DNA of 64,000 nucleotides from assembly GCA_934636105.1 (NCBI GenBank), contig CAKTZR010000011.1, forward strand, positions 35,838-99,837, given 5' to 3'. The notes under the pieces are model-generated. The model ran no database searches. It was not told the DNA's origin and saw only the letters and a program-made list of their open reading frames with translations. The translations under genes and the position numbers were made by a program. How positions within the stretch are numbered: the stretch's first letter is position 1; every line of letters begins with the position of its first letter. Below, one piece after another: positions 7,876 to 15,557 of the stretch. The DNA is from an uncultured Clostridia bacterium (lineage in GTDB: Bacteria > Bacillota > Clostridia > Christensenellales > Aristaeellaceae).

Positions 7876-7884
7876 AAGTAGAAG

Positions 7885-7931
7885 GTGCAGGGAACTAAGT
7901 TCCCTGCCGGGGCTTGGGACTGGCCCCAACG
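7885..7931. repeat. Family B palindromic intergenic repeat (copy 1)
   Basis: Two adjacent palindromes, GGGAACtaaGTTCCC and a degenerate GGGGCTTGGGACTGGCCCC, of the kind seen again at 19768, 46736, 49534 and 56837. It abuts the stop of the kinase-like gene. Confidence 0.6.
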
Positions 7932-8681
7932 TTATTCAAACTCCACAACCTGCGTCCAGCCGGTCAAAAACGCCTTTTCCGCGCCGTGCTTCTTGGTCAT
8001 CTGCGCGGCGGCGACGATGGGCAGCCAGCGCTGGACATATTGCATGGCGATATCGTTCTTTTTACAGAACAATTTCAGATACAGGTCGGCCTTTTTCTGG
8101 TCTTCCAGTGCGAACTGGAGATAGGTCATGGCCGCGTCGGCGGACGCGTTGCCAATCGCAGCGTGCGCCCAGTCGAGGATATACACCTTGCCGTCCGTGC
8201 CGATGAGCACGTTGGTCGGGTTGAAGTCGCCGTGCGTGATTTTGGTGTGCGGCTTCATGTTTTCAAGGCGAACGTGCAGCTCATAGCGGGTGCTCGCGTC
8301 CAGCTCGTCGCGCAGGGACGAAATCTGCACGTTCAGCTTATCCTTGAGCCGCCCCATCTGCTTGCTGGTGTGATGGTGGATGTCGCTCTGAATCTCGACG
8401 AACTGCGCCATCAGCGCGTCAAGGTTCTCCGGCTGCTCTTGCATCAGCTGCGCCATCGTCTTGCCCTCGACGGCTTCGATGACCAGCGCCCAGCCCTCGC
8501 CGGTGTTCTTCACTTCCAGCAGCGCCGGCACGTTCAGGCCGGATTCCTCCGCCAAGGCATGATTGAATGCTTCCTTGATGACGGCGCTCTTGGGATAGCC
8601 CGCCTTGAACTGCTTGATGATCTTGCTGCCCTCGCGGTACACCGTTTTGGTGCCGCGCTCCACGATGATTTCCTTGCTCAT
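7932..8681 (-). CDS. Aminoglycoside phosphotransferase-fold small-molecule kinase
   Basis: A 249-residue protein of the APH/choline kinase fold. The catalytic loop is His150-Gly-Asp152 through Asn157 (HGDFNPTN) and the metal-binding Asp170 is in ILDWAHA; the N-lobe has a TVYREGSKIIKQF strand-Lys pattern. Members phosphorylate hydroxyls on small molecules, and most chromosomal ones are not resistance enzymes. AAGGAGG precedes the ATG. The gene lies 16 bases after adhE with no terminator or obvious promoter between them, so it should be expressed with adhE under redox control. Its substrate is unknown. Confidence 0.8.
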   Translation of the reverse strand: MSKEIIVERGTKTVYREGSKIIKQFKAGYPKSAVIKEAFNHALAEESGLNVPALLEVKNTGEGWALVIEAVEGKTMAQLMQEQPENLDALMAQFVEIQSDIHHHTSKQMGRLKDKLNVQISSLRDELDASTRYELHVRLENMKPHTKITHGDFNPTNVLIGTDGKVYILDWAHAAIGNASADAAMTYLQFALEDQKKADLYLKLFCKKNDIAMQYVQRWLPIVAAAQMTKKHGAEKAFLTGWTQVVEFE

Positions 8682-8697
8682 TTTGGGGGATTCCTCC

Positions 8698-11301
8698 TTA
8701 CGCCTTTTCGCCGTAGTACGCCTTGAGATACATCGCCTTGATTTCCTTGAGCAGCGGATAGCGCGGGTTCGCGCCGGTGCACTGGTCGTCGAACGCGTCC
8801 TCCACCATCTGATCCAGCGTGCTCATGAAGGCCTCCTCGCTGATGCCGTATTCCGCGATGGATTTCTTGATGCCGACCTTCGCCTTCAAATCCTCAATCT
8901 TATCGATGAACAGGTCGAGCGTTTCTTCATCATCCTTGCCGCATACGCCGCAGAAGCGCGCGCACTCGGCATAGCGGGCCAGCGTATGCGGATGGTCATA
9001 CTGCGGGAAAGTGCCCATCTTGGCCGGAACTTCCGCCGCGTTGTAGCGCAGCACGTGGCAGATCATCAGCGCGTTGGCCACGCCGTGCGGCAGGTGATGA
9101 TACGCGCCCAGCTTATGCGCCATCGAGTGGCACACGCCGAGGAATGCGTTTGCGAACGCCATGCCCGCCATGCAGGATGCGTCGGCCATCTTCTGGCGCG
9201 CTTCCGGGTCGGCTGCGCCGTATTCATAGGCGCGCGGCAGGTAGTCAAACACATTCTTCATCGATTTGAGCGCCAGGCCGTCCGTGTAATCCGTCGCCAT
9301 CATCGAGGCGTAGGCCTCAAGGCCGTGGGTCAGCACGTCAACGCCCGATGCAGAGGTCAGGCCGCGCGGCTGGTTCATCATGTTGTCCGCATCGACAATC
9401 GCCATGTTCGGCAGCAGCTCATAATCCGCCAGCGGATACTTCGTGCCCGTGCGGTCGTCGGTGATGACGGCGAACGGCGTAACCTCCGAACCCGTACCGG
9501 AAGAAGTCGGAATCGCGACGAAATACGCCTTTTCGCCCATCTTCGGGAAGGTGTAGACGCGCTTGCGGATATCCATGAAGCGCATCGCCATATCGAGGAA
9601 GTCGACCTCCGGATGCTCGTACATCACCCACATGATCTTGCCCGCGTCCATCGCCGAGCCGCCGCCCAGCGCGATGATGCAGTCCGGCTCAAACAGCCGC
9701 ATCGCCTGCGCGCCCTTGAGCGCGGAGGAGAGGTTCGGGTCCGGCGCAACGTCATAGAAGCAGGTATGCTGAATGCCCATTTCGTCGAGCTTTTTCTCGA
9801 TCGGGGCGACGTAGCCGTTCTTATAGAGGAAGGTATCGGTGACGATGAAGCACTTCTTCTTGCCCATCACCGTGCCCAGCTCGTCGAGCGCCACCGGCAT
9901 GCAGCCCTTCTTGAAATACACCTTCTGCGGCGCGCGGAACCAGAGCATGTTCTCTCTCCTCTCGGCAACGGTTTTGATATTGAGCAGATGCTTCACGCCG
10001 ACGTTTTCAGAGACGGAGTTGCCGCCCCACGTGCCGCAGCCCAGCGTCAGCGACGGCGCCATCTTGAAGTTGTACAGGTCGCCGATGCCGCCGAAGCTCG
10101 ACGGCGTATTGATGACGATGCGGCAGGCTTCCATGCGCTCCGCATGCTTCATGATCTTTTCCTTCTGCGCCGGATGGATGTACAGCGACGCGGTGTGGCC
10201 GTGGCCGCCGTCGCAGACGAGCTTTTCGGCCTTGTCAAGCGCCTCGTCGAAGTCCTTCGCATGATACATCGCCAGCACCGGGGAGAGCTTCTCATGTGCA
10301 AACTCCTCAGAAAGCTCGACGCTCTCCACCTCGCCGATGAGGATTTTCGTCTCCTCCGGCACATCCACGCCCGCCAGCGCCGCGATGGTGTGCGCGCTCT
10401 GGCCGACGATCTTCGCATTCAGCGCGCCATTGATGAGAATCGTGTGACGCACCTTATCCAGCTCGTCGCCTTTGAGGAAGTAGCAGCCGCGGCGCGCAAA
10501 CTCCGCGCGCACCTCGTCGTAAACGCTGTCCAGCACCGTCACGCTCTGCTCGGATGCGCAGATCATGCCGTTGTCAAACGTCTTGGAATGGATGATGGAG
10601 TTGACGGCCAGCTTGATGTCCGCCGTTTCGTCGATGATGACCGGGGTGTTGCCCGCGCCGACGCCCAAAGCCGGTTTGCCGGAGGAATACGCCGCGTGCA
10701 CCATGCCGGGGCCGCCGGTCGCCAGAATGATGTCCGCTTCATGCATCAGTTCGCCCGTCAGCTCCAGGCTCGGGAACTCGATGCAGCCGATGATGCCTTC
10801 CGGCGCGCCCGCCTTGACCGCCGCTTCGTAAACGATGCGCGCGGCCTCCGCCGTGCACTTCTTGGCGCGCGGGTGCGGGCTGATGAGAATCGCGTTGCGG
10901 GTCTTCAGGCACAGCAGCGCTTTGAAAATCGCCGTGGAGGTCGGGTTCGTCGTCGGAATGACCGCCGCGACCAGGCCGATCGGCTCGGCAATCTTCTTGA
11001 TGCCGAACGCCGGGTCTTCTTCCAGCACGCCGACCGTCTTGGTGTTGCGGTAGGCATGGTAGATATATTCGCTGGCGTAGTGGTTCTTGATGACCTTGTC
11101 TTCCATCACGCCCATGCCGGTTTCCTCAACCGCCATTTTGGCCAGCGGGATGCGCGCCTTGTTGGCTGCCATCGCCGCTTCGAAGAAGATGCGGTCTACC
11201 TGCTCCTGCGTGAATTTTGCAAACTCTCGCTGCGCCTTGCGCATGATGGCCATGCGCTCCTGAAGCGCTTCCACGGAGTCAATCGGTCTGAATTCCTGCA
11301 T
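8698..11301 (-). CDS. adhE: Bifunctional acetaldehyde-CoA/alcohol dehydrogenase
   Basis: AdhE, 867 residues. It reduces acetyl-CoA to acetaldehyde and then ethanol, regenerating NAD+ in fermentation. The N-terminal ALDH domain has the catalytic Cys248 (GMICASEQS) and the PTTNPTSTAIFK nucleotide region. The C-terminal iron alcohol dehydrogenase domain has GGGSAMDAGK, DVLTHGLEAY and HSMAHKLGAYHHLPHG with the metal ligands. The family forms spirosomes. I choose ATG 11301 (MQEFRP): AGGAGG abuts the ATG at 11310 directly, leaving no spacing, but lies nine bases before 11301. A consensus promoter with a Rex-type operator lies upstream. Confidence 0.97.
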   Translation of the reverse strand: MQEFRPIDSVEALQERMAIMRKAQREFAKFTQEQVDRIFFEAAMAANKARIPLAKMAVEETGMGVMEDKVIKNHYASEYIYHAYRNTKTVGVLEEDPAFGIKKIAEPIGLVAAVIPTTNPTSTAIFKALLCLKTRNAILISPHPRAKKCTAEAARIVYEAAVKAGAPEGIIGCIEFPSLELTGELMHEADIILATGGPGMVHAAYSSGKPALGVGAGNTPVIIDETADIKLAVNSIIHSKTFDNGMICASEQSVTVLDSVYDEVRAEFARRGCYFLKGDELDKVRHTILINGALNAKIVGQSAHTIAALAGVDVPEETKILIGEVESVELSEEFAHEKLSPVLAMYHAKDFDEALDKAEKLVCDGGHGHTASLYIHPAQKEKIMKHAERMEACRIVINTPSSFGGIGDLYNFKMAPSLTLGCGTWGGNSVSENVGVKHLLNIKTVAERRENMLWFRAPQKVYFKKGCMPVALDELGTVMGKKKCFIVTDTFLYKNGYVAPIEKKLDEMGIQHTCFYDVAPDPNLSSALKGAQAMRLFEPDCIIALGGGSAMDAGKIMWVMYEHPEVDFLDMAMRFMDIRKRVYTFPKMGEKAYFVAIPTSSGTGSEVTPFAVITDDRTGTKYPLADYELLPNMAIVDADNMMNQPRGLTSASGVDVLTHGLEAYASMMATDYTDGLALKSMKNVFDYLPRAYEYGAADPEARQKMADASCMAGMAFANAFLGVCHSMAHKLGAYHHLPHGVANALMICHVLRYNAAEVPAKMGTFPQYDHPHTLARYAECARFCGVCGKDDEETLDLFIDKIEDLKAKVGIKKSIAEYGISEEAFMSTLDQMVEDAFDDQCTGANPRYPLLKEIKAMYLKAYYGEKA

Positions 11302-11344
11302 ATCGTTCATCCTCCTGAAAACATTCGGGTTGGTTGATGCGTCT

Positions 11345-11362
11345 TTGTTATTTCATTGACAA
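11345..11362. promoter_or_regulatory. Rex-type redox operator upstream of adhE
   Basis: TTGTTATTTCATTGACAA is an inverted repeat (TTGTTA/TGACAA) close to the Rex consensus TTGTTAANNNNTTAACAA. It begins just downstream of the adhE -10 and covers the expected transcription start, the classic place for repression. Rex is known to repress adhE in Clostridia and is released by NADH. The rex gene is not in this window. Confidence 0.75.
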
Positions 11363-11367
11363 TGTGC

Positions 11368-11396
11368 ATTATACGCGTTTTGCGGCAGTTTGTCAA
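11368..11396 (-). promoter_or_regulatory. Consensus sigma-A promoter of adhE
   Basis: Reverse-strand TTGACA (11391-11396), 17-base spacer, TATAAT (11368-11373): a perfect match in both boxes. Confidence 0.9.
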
Positions 11397-11550
11397 ACTT
11401 TAAACGATTTTCATTTGAACAAGCTTCTGGATTTTGTTTTGTGAATCCTGACAGATTCTAGCCTGATTTGGATGCTGATCGATAGTTTTCCCATCTTTCC
11501 GTGGAAAAATTCATTTCAATATTCGCGTATTTTTCACAAATCCGCATATT

Positions 11551-11587
11551 AAAAAAGAGAGCCTGCTCTCTTTTGCAGGCTCTCTTT
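11551..11587 (-). terminator. Terminator after the DegT aminotransferase gene
   Basis: Long stem AAGAGAGCCTGC/GCAGGCTCTCTT with T runs on the reverse-strand exit side; probably bidirectional. The remaining 11397-11550 stretch is AT-rich and holds nothing else I recognise. Confidence 0.8.
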
Positions 11588-11596
11588 GTGATTTTT

Positions 11597-12775
11597 TTAT
11601 TTTCTGTACTGTTTTACGATGTCCAATACCGCGTCCGCGACGTATTCCGCGTTCTTCACGCCCAGCGTCGAATACATCGGCAGGCTGATCTCGCTTTCCG
11701 AGAACGCGTAGGCCTTCGGGAAATCCTCCGGCTTGTAGCCAAAACGCTTCGCATACGCGCTCATCGTGTGCAGCGCGATGAAATGCACGCTCACGCCGAT
11801 GTTGCGCGCCTTCAGCTCCTCGATGAACTGATCGCGGGAAATCGTCAGCCGTTCCGGCACAATGCGCAGCACGTAGAGATGGCGGCTGTGGTGGCAGTAA
11901 TCCGGCGTCTTTTGCAGCCGCAGCTCCGGCACATCGGCAAACGCCTGCTGATACACCTCCACCGCCTCAAAGCGGCGGCGCTGCATGTCCTCCATGCGGC
12001 TCAGCTGGGTCAGCGCCAGCGCGGCCTGAATGTCAAACATGTTGTATTTGTAGCCCGGCTCCTCGATGTCGTAGCGCCACGATCCTTCCTTGCCGTAACG
12101 GTTCCACGCGCCCGCGCTCATGCCGTGGCAGGAGAGCACCTGCGCTTTTTTCGCAATCTCGTCGTCGTCCGTCACCAGCGCGCCGCCCTCGCCGCAGGCC
12201 AGATTCTTGGTCGCATAGAAGGAATAGCTCACCGCCCCGCGCGGATGATGGCCGATGAGTTCGCCGTTGTAGCGCGTTTCCACCGCGTGCGCCGCATCCT
12301 CGCTCAAGAACAGATTGTGCTCGTCGCAGAGCTTGCCGATCGCGCCCAAATCCGCCGCCAGACCGGAATAATGCACCGGCACCACCGCGCGCGTCTTCTT
12401 GGTAATCTTTTTTTCGATTTCAACGGGATCGATCAGGCCTGTATCCGGGTCGATATCTGCAAAGACCGGCGTGGCCCCGACATGCAGAATCGTGTTTGCC
12501 GTGGAAGCAAACGTCAGCGGCGTGGTGATGACCTCGTCACCCGGGCCGATGTCCTGCGTCAGCAGCGCCAGATGCAGCGCCGCCGTGCAGGAGTTGACCG
12601 CGATGCAGTGCTTCGCACCGACATACTCCGCAAACTTCTTTTGAAACTCCATCGTGCGCGGGCCCTTCGCCCACCAGCCGGAACGGATCACATCCGCATC
12701 CGCCTGCACCTCAGCTTCCGAAATATCCGGCAGACAAAAGGCCATCCAATCCGGCCGTACTTTAAATTCGCTCAT
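11597..12775 (-). CDS. DegT/DnrJ/EryC1-type PLP aminotransferase
   Basis: A 392-residue fold-type-I PLP enzyme of the sugar aminotransferase family. The probable PLP lysine is Lys190 (SFYATKNLACGEGG). The SCTAALHLALL (60s), EDAAHAV (about 159-165) and YNMFDIQAALALTQL motifs are all present. Members aminate nucleotide-linked keto-sugars for surface polysaccharides. No sugar-modifying genes are nearby, so the substrate is open. Translation starts at ATG 12775 after GGGAGGAA; the upstream part of the same open frame overlaps the neighbouring promoters and gene on the opposite strand. It is a single-gene transcript with its own promoter and terminator. Confidence 0.9.
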   Translation of the reverse strand: MSEFKVRPDWMAFCLPDISEAEVQADADVIRSGWWAKGPRTMEFQKKFAEYVGAKHCIAVNSCTAALHLALLTQDIGPGDEVITTPLTFASTANTILHVGATPVFADIDPDTGLIDPVEIEKKITKKTRAVVPVHYSGLAADLGAIGKLCDEHNLFLSEDAAHAVETRYNGELIGHHPRGAVSYSFYATKNLACGEGGALVTDDDEIAKKAQVLSCHGMSAGAWNRYGKEGSWRYDIEEPGYKYNMFDIQAALALTQLSRMEDMQRRRFEAVEVYQQAFADVPELRLQKTPDYCHHSRHLYVLRIVPERLTISRDQFIEELKARNIGVSVHFIALHTMSAYAKRFGYKPEDFPKAYAFSESEISLPMYSTLGVKNAEYVADAVLDIVKQYRK

Positions 12776-12812
12776 GTTGTTCCTCCCGCCCGTTATCGGG
12801 CTTTCTTTTCCA

Positions 12813-12841
12813 ATTATAGCACAGTCGCCTTTATTCATCAA
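12813..12841 (-). promoter_or_regulatory. Promoter of the DegT gene
   Basis: Reverse-strand TTGATG (12836-12841), 17-base spacer, TATAAT (12813-12818). Confidence 0.7.
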
Positions 12842-12848
12842 GGGACGG

Positions 12849-12877
12849 TTGCACATGCGCGCAGGCAATGCTATAAT
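12849..12877 (+). promoter_or_regulatory. Promoter of the ParB-like/BMP fusion gene
   Basis: TTGCAC (12849-12854), 17-base spacer, TATAAT (12872-12877). It is back-to-back with the DegT promoter. Confidence 0.75.
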
Positions 12878-12910
12878 CGAAAAAGAAACGATTGGAGGGA
12901 GCGTATCGCC

Positions 12911-14824
12911 ATGAGCATGGAGGATTACATCGCCGCCCGCAAGGAGGGCGTCCGGCAGCAGCACGTGCTTGAATCCCGCGGGCAGGATCCCTATCTGCCG
13001 GTTTTGGCCGAGCTTGTGCCCAAGCTCAATCAGATGGCGCAGGTGCCGCTGGGGCTGGTGCAGATTGCGCTGGATCAAATCGAGGGCACGGCCACCAAGG
13101 GACGCACGACGGCGTTTGCGCGCGGCTTTCTGCCCCTGTTGGAGCAGGATTCCGAGTTTGCGACCAAGTGGAGTCTGCTCTACGACGGCATTGTGGACGA
13201 CGGCCTGCGCCAGCCCATCGTCGCGCTGGAATATTACAACCGCTTCTACGTCGTGGAGGGCAACAAGCGCGTGAGCGTCATGCGGCGGCTGGACGCGGTG
13301 AACATCGAAGCCAACGTCACCCGTGTGCTGCCGGAAGCCGAGGACAGCGAGCGCTACCGCGTCTATCAGGAGTTTTTGGGCTTCTATGCGGATACGAAGA
13401 TCAATTTCATCGTGTTCAGCCGCGAGGGCAGCTACGAAAAGCTGTACAAGCTGATGGGCAAAACGCCGGGCGAAAAATGGACGCCGGAGGATCTGTTTGA
13501 TTTCCAGTCCTGCTTCTATCGCTTCCAACAGGCGTATTTGTCCAAGGCGGACGGCCAGATGCCGATGTCCGCCTGTGACGCGCTGCTGATTTATCTGGAG
13601 ATTTTCGGCTACAACGACAGCGTGGAGAAAACGCCCAACGAGTTCGGGCAGGAAATCGAACGCATCTGGTCGGAATTTGTCGTCGCCGCCGCCAACAAGC
13701 CCGCCGCGCTGCTCTCCCAGCCGACGGAGGGCAAGCCGGGCTTTCTGCAATCCGTCTGGCGCAGGCCGCCGCAGAAGGTACGCTGCGCGTTCCTCTACAA
13801 CCGTTCGCCGCAGGATTCCGGCTGGTCGTATTGGCACGAGCTGGGGCGCAAAGCGCTTGAGGATACCTTTGGTTCGCGCGTAGAAACCGTTTGCCAGGAA
13901 AACGTGTCGCAATCCGATGCGGAAAGCGTCATCGAGCAGTTCATCGCCGACGGATACGACGTGATTTTCGCCGCGTCTCCCGTGTTTCTGGATGCGTGCG
14001 TGCGCCAGTGCGCCGCCCATCCCGGCGCAAAAATTCTCAACTGCTCGGTGCTCGCCAGCTATCACAACGTCCGCAGCTACTATCTGCGCGTATACGAAGC
14101 GAAATTCATTTTGGGCGCGATTGCCGCGTCGCTTTCGGAGACGGATGAAATCGGCTACATCGCGGATTACCCCATCTACGGCACGCCCGCGTCGATCAAC
14201 GCTTTCGCCCTCGGCGCGCAGATGGTCAACCCGCGCGCAAAAATCGTGCTGGAATGGTCCACCCTGCCCGGCCACAGCCCGGAAGCGGCGCTGGCCGCGC
14301 GCGGCGTGCATATCATCTCCAGCCGCGACATCAGCGCGCCGCATCTGGAATCCCGCGCGTTCGGGTTATACCACGAGCAGGACGGCGTGCTCACCAACCT
14401 CGCCATGCCGGTTTGGGGCTGGGGCAAGCTCTACGAGGGCATTGTCCGCAGCATCCTGACCGGCGCGTGGAACGACGAGGGCGAGCACAACGCCGACCGC
14501 GCCATGAATTATTACATGGGCATGTCCACCGACGCGATCGATCTCATCTGCTCCCAGCGCCTGCCCGCGCGTACGCGGCGGCTGGTCGAGCTGCTGCATG
14601 AGCGCATCCGTGCCGGGGCATTCCTGCCCTTCGTCGGGCCGATTGCCGATCAGAGCGGCGCGCTTCGCGTGGAAGCCGACGTGGCGCTCACCCCACAGGA
14701 GATCATCCGCATGGATTATCTGGCGGATAACATCGTCGGCCGCATCCCCTCGATGGACGAGCTGAACGACGTCGCCAAGGGCCTTGTCTCGCTGCAGGGC
14801 ATCCGCGCCGCCACAAAGGAGTAA
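12911..14824 (+). CDS. ParB-like domain fused to a BMP-type solute-binding domain
   Basis: A 637-residue protein without signal peptide, lipobox or membrane helix. Residues about 45-140 resemble a ParB/sulfiredoxin fold: VPLGLVQIALDQIEG, then YYNRFYVVEGNKRVSVMRRL, which resembles the V-x-x-G-x-x-R box of ParB. From about residue 288 a BMP (PF02608-type) domain begins (KVRCAFLYNRSPQDSGWSYWHELGRKALE), with IFAASPVFLDA, GYIADYPIYGTPASINAFALGAQ and VWGWGKLYEGIVRS. BMP proteins usually bind nucleosides outside the cell; here the domain must be cytoplasmic. GGAGGGA precedes the ATG. The phosphoesterase gene follows after four bases. The longer open frame upstream overlaps the promoter and is not used. 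Confidence 0.75.
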   Translation: MSMEDYIAARKEGVRQQHVLESRGQDPYLPVLAELVPKLNQMAQVPLGLVQIALDQIEGTATKGRTTAFARGFLPLLEQDSEFATKWSLLYDGIVDDGLRQPIVALEYYNRFYVVEGNKRVSVMRRLDAVNIEANVTRVLPEAEDSERYRVYQEFLGFYADTKINFIVFSREGSYEKLYKLMGKTPGEKWTPEDLFDFQSCFYRFQQAYLSKADGQMPMSACDALLIYLEIFGYNDSVEKTPNEFGQEIERIWSEFVVAAANKPAALLSQPTEGKPGFLQSVWRRPPQKVRCAFLYNRSPQDSGWSYWHELGRKALEDTFGSRVETVCQENVSQSDAESVIEQFIADGYDVIFAASPVFLDACVRQCAAHPGAKILNCSVLASYHNVRSYYLRVYEAKFILGAIAASLSETDEIGYIADYPIYGTPASINAFALGAQMVNPRAKIVLEWSTLPGHSPEAALAARGVHIISSRDISAPHLESRAFGLYHEQDGVLTNLAMPVWGWGKLYEGIVRSILTGAWNDEGEHNADRAMNYYMGMSTDAIDLICSQRLPARTRRLVELLHERIRAGAFLPFVGPIADQSGALRVEADVALTPQEIIRMDYLADNIVGRIPSMDELNDVAKGLVSLQGIRAATKE

Positions 14825-14828
14825 GCCG

Positions 14829-15437
14829 ATGAAAATTCTTCTGCTCGCCGATCAGGCGGAACCGACGCTCTGGGAGCATCTGGACAGGCGCAAGCTGGAG
14901 GGCGTGGAGCTGGTGCTCTCCTGCGGCGACCTGCCCGCCAGCTACCTGTCCTTCCTCACCTGCTTCACCACCGCGCCGATTCTCTATGTCCGCGGCAACC
15001 ACGACGACCGATACGACAAAAACCCGCCGGAGGGCTGCGACTGCATCGAGGATAAAATCGTCACCGTCGGCGGCCTGCGCATCCTCGGTCTGGGCGGCTC
15101 CATGCGCTATAACAAGGGCGTCAACCAGTATACCGAACGCGAGATGAGCCAGCGCGTCAAAAAGCTTCGCTTCAAGCTCTGGCGCAGCGGCGGCATCGAT
15201 ATCCTGCTGACCCATTCCCCCGCGCTGCACCTGGGCGACGACAGCGATCTGGCGCACACGGGCTTCCAGACCTTTCTGGATGTGATGGATCAATATCACC
15301 CGCGCTACATGTTCCACGGCCATGTCCATCAGAATTATCAGTATAATTTCAAGCGCATCCGCCAGCATGGGGATACGACCGTCATCAACGTCTTCGGTTA
15401 CTATCTGCTGGATGTGCCGATTCCCGAACATTTTTGA
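14829..15437 (+). CDS. Calcineurin-like metallophosphoesterase
   Basis: A 202-residue metallophosphoesterase with GD (SCGDLP), GNHD (RGNHDDRYD), H (THSPALH) and GHxH (HGHVHQN) motifs. The usual first D-x-H is D-x-A here (LLADQAE), so one metal ligand is missing or replaced. The start is ATG 14829: AAGGAG overlaps the upstream stop, implying coupling to the ParB-like/BMP gene. The two proteins probably act together, perhaps in signalling by a nucleoside-like ligand; this is inference. The substrate is unknown. Confidence 0.85.
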   Translation: MKILLLADQAEPTLWEHLDRRKLEGVELVLSCGDLPASYLSFLTCFTTAPILYVRGNHDDRYDKNPPEGCDCIEDKIVTVGGLRILGLGGSMRYNKGVNQYTEREMSQRVKKLRFKLWRSGGIDILLTHSPALHLGDDSDLAHTGFQTFLDVMDQYHPRYMFHGHVHQNYQYNFKRIRQHGDTTVINVFGYYLLDVPIPEHF

Positions 15438-15466
15438 ATTGACCCATCTCAAATTTCGTGATTTTC

Positions 15467-15495
15467 TTGCTTTTTCGCGGCTTCACTCCTATAAT
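15467..15495 (+). promoter_or_regulatory. Promoter of the uracil permease gene
   Basis: TTGCTT (15467-15472), 17-base spacer, TATAAT (15490-15495). The leader of about 55 bases shows no PyrR-type attenuator. Confidence 0.7.
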
Positions 15496-15557
15496 ATGGA
15501 GGATATGCGCGGCGGTCTGCCGCGCGCAAACTTCATATTCACAAAGGAGATATCGCC

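Noticed and set aside
8605..11337. 910-codon open frame on the + strand opposite adhE
   Set aside because: It is the antisense shadow of adhE in GC-rich DNA: composition is Arg/His/Ala-rich, no ribosome site or recognisable domain, and adhE itself is unambiguous.
11597..14344. A single 915-residue reverse-strand protein joining the DegT frame to sequence opposite the BMP-fusion gene
   Set aside because: Translation starts at 12775 behind a ribosome site and promoter; the upstream extension is antisense to a real gene and crosses two promoters.
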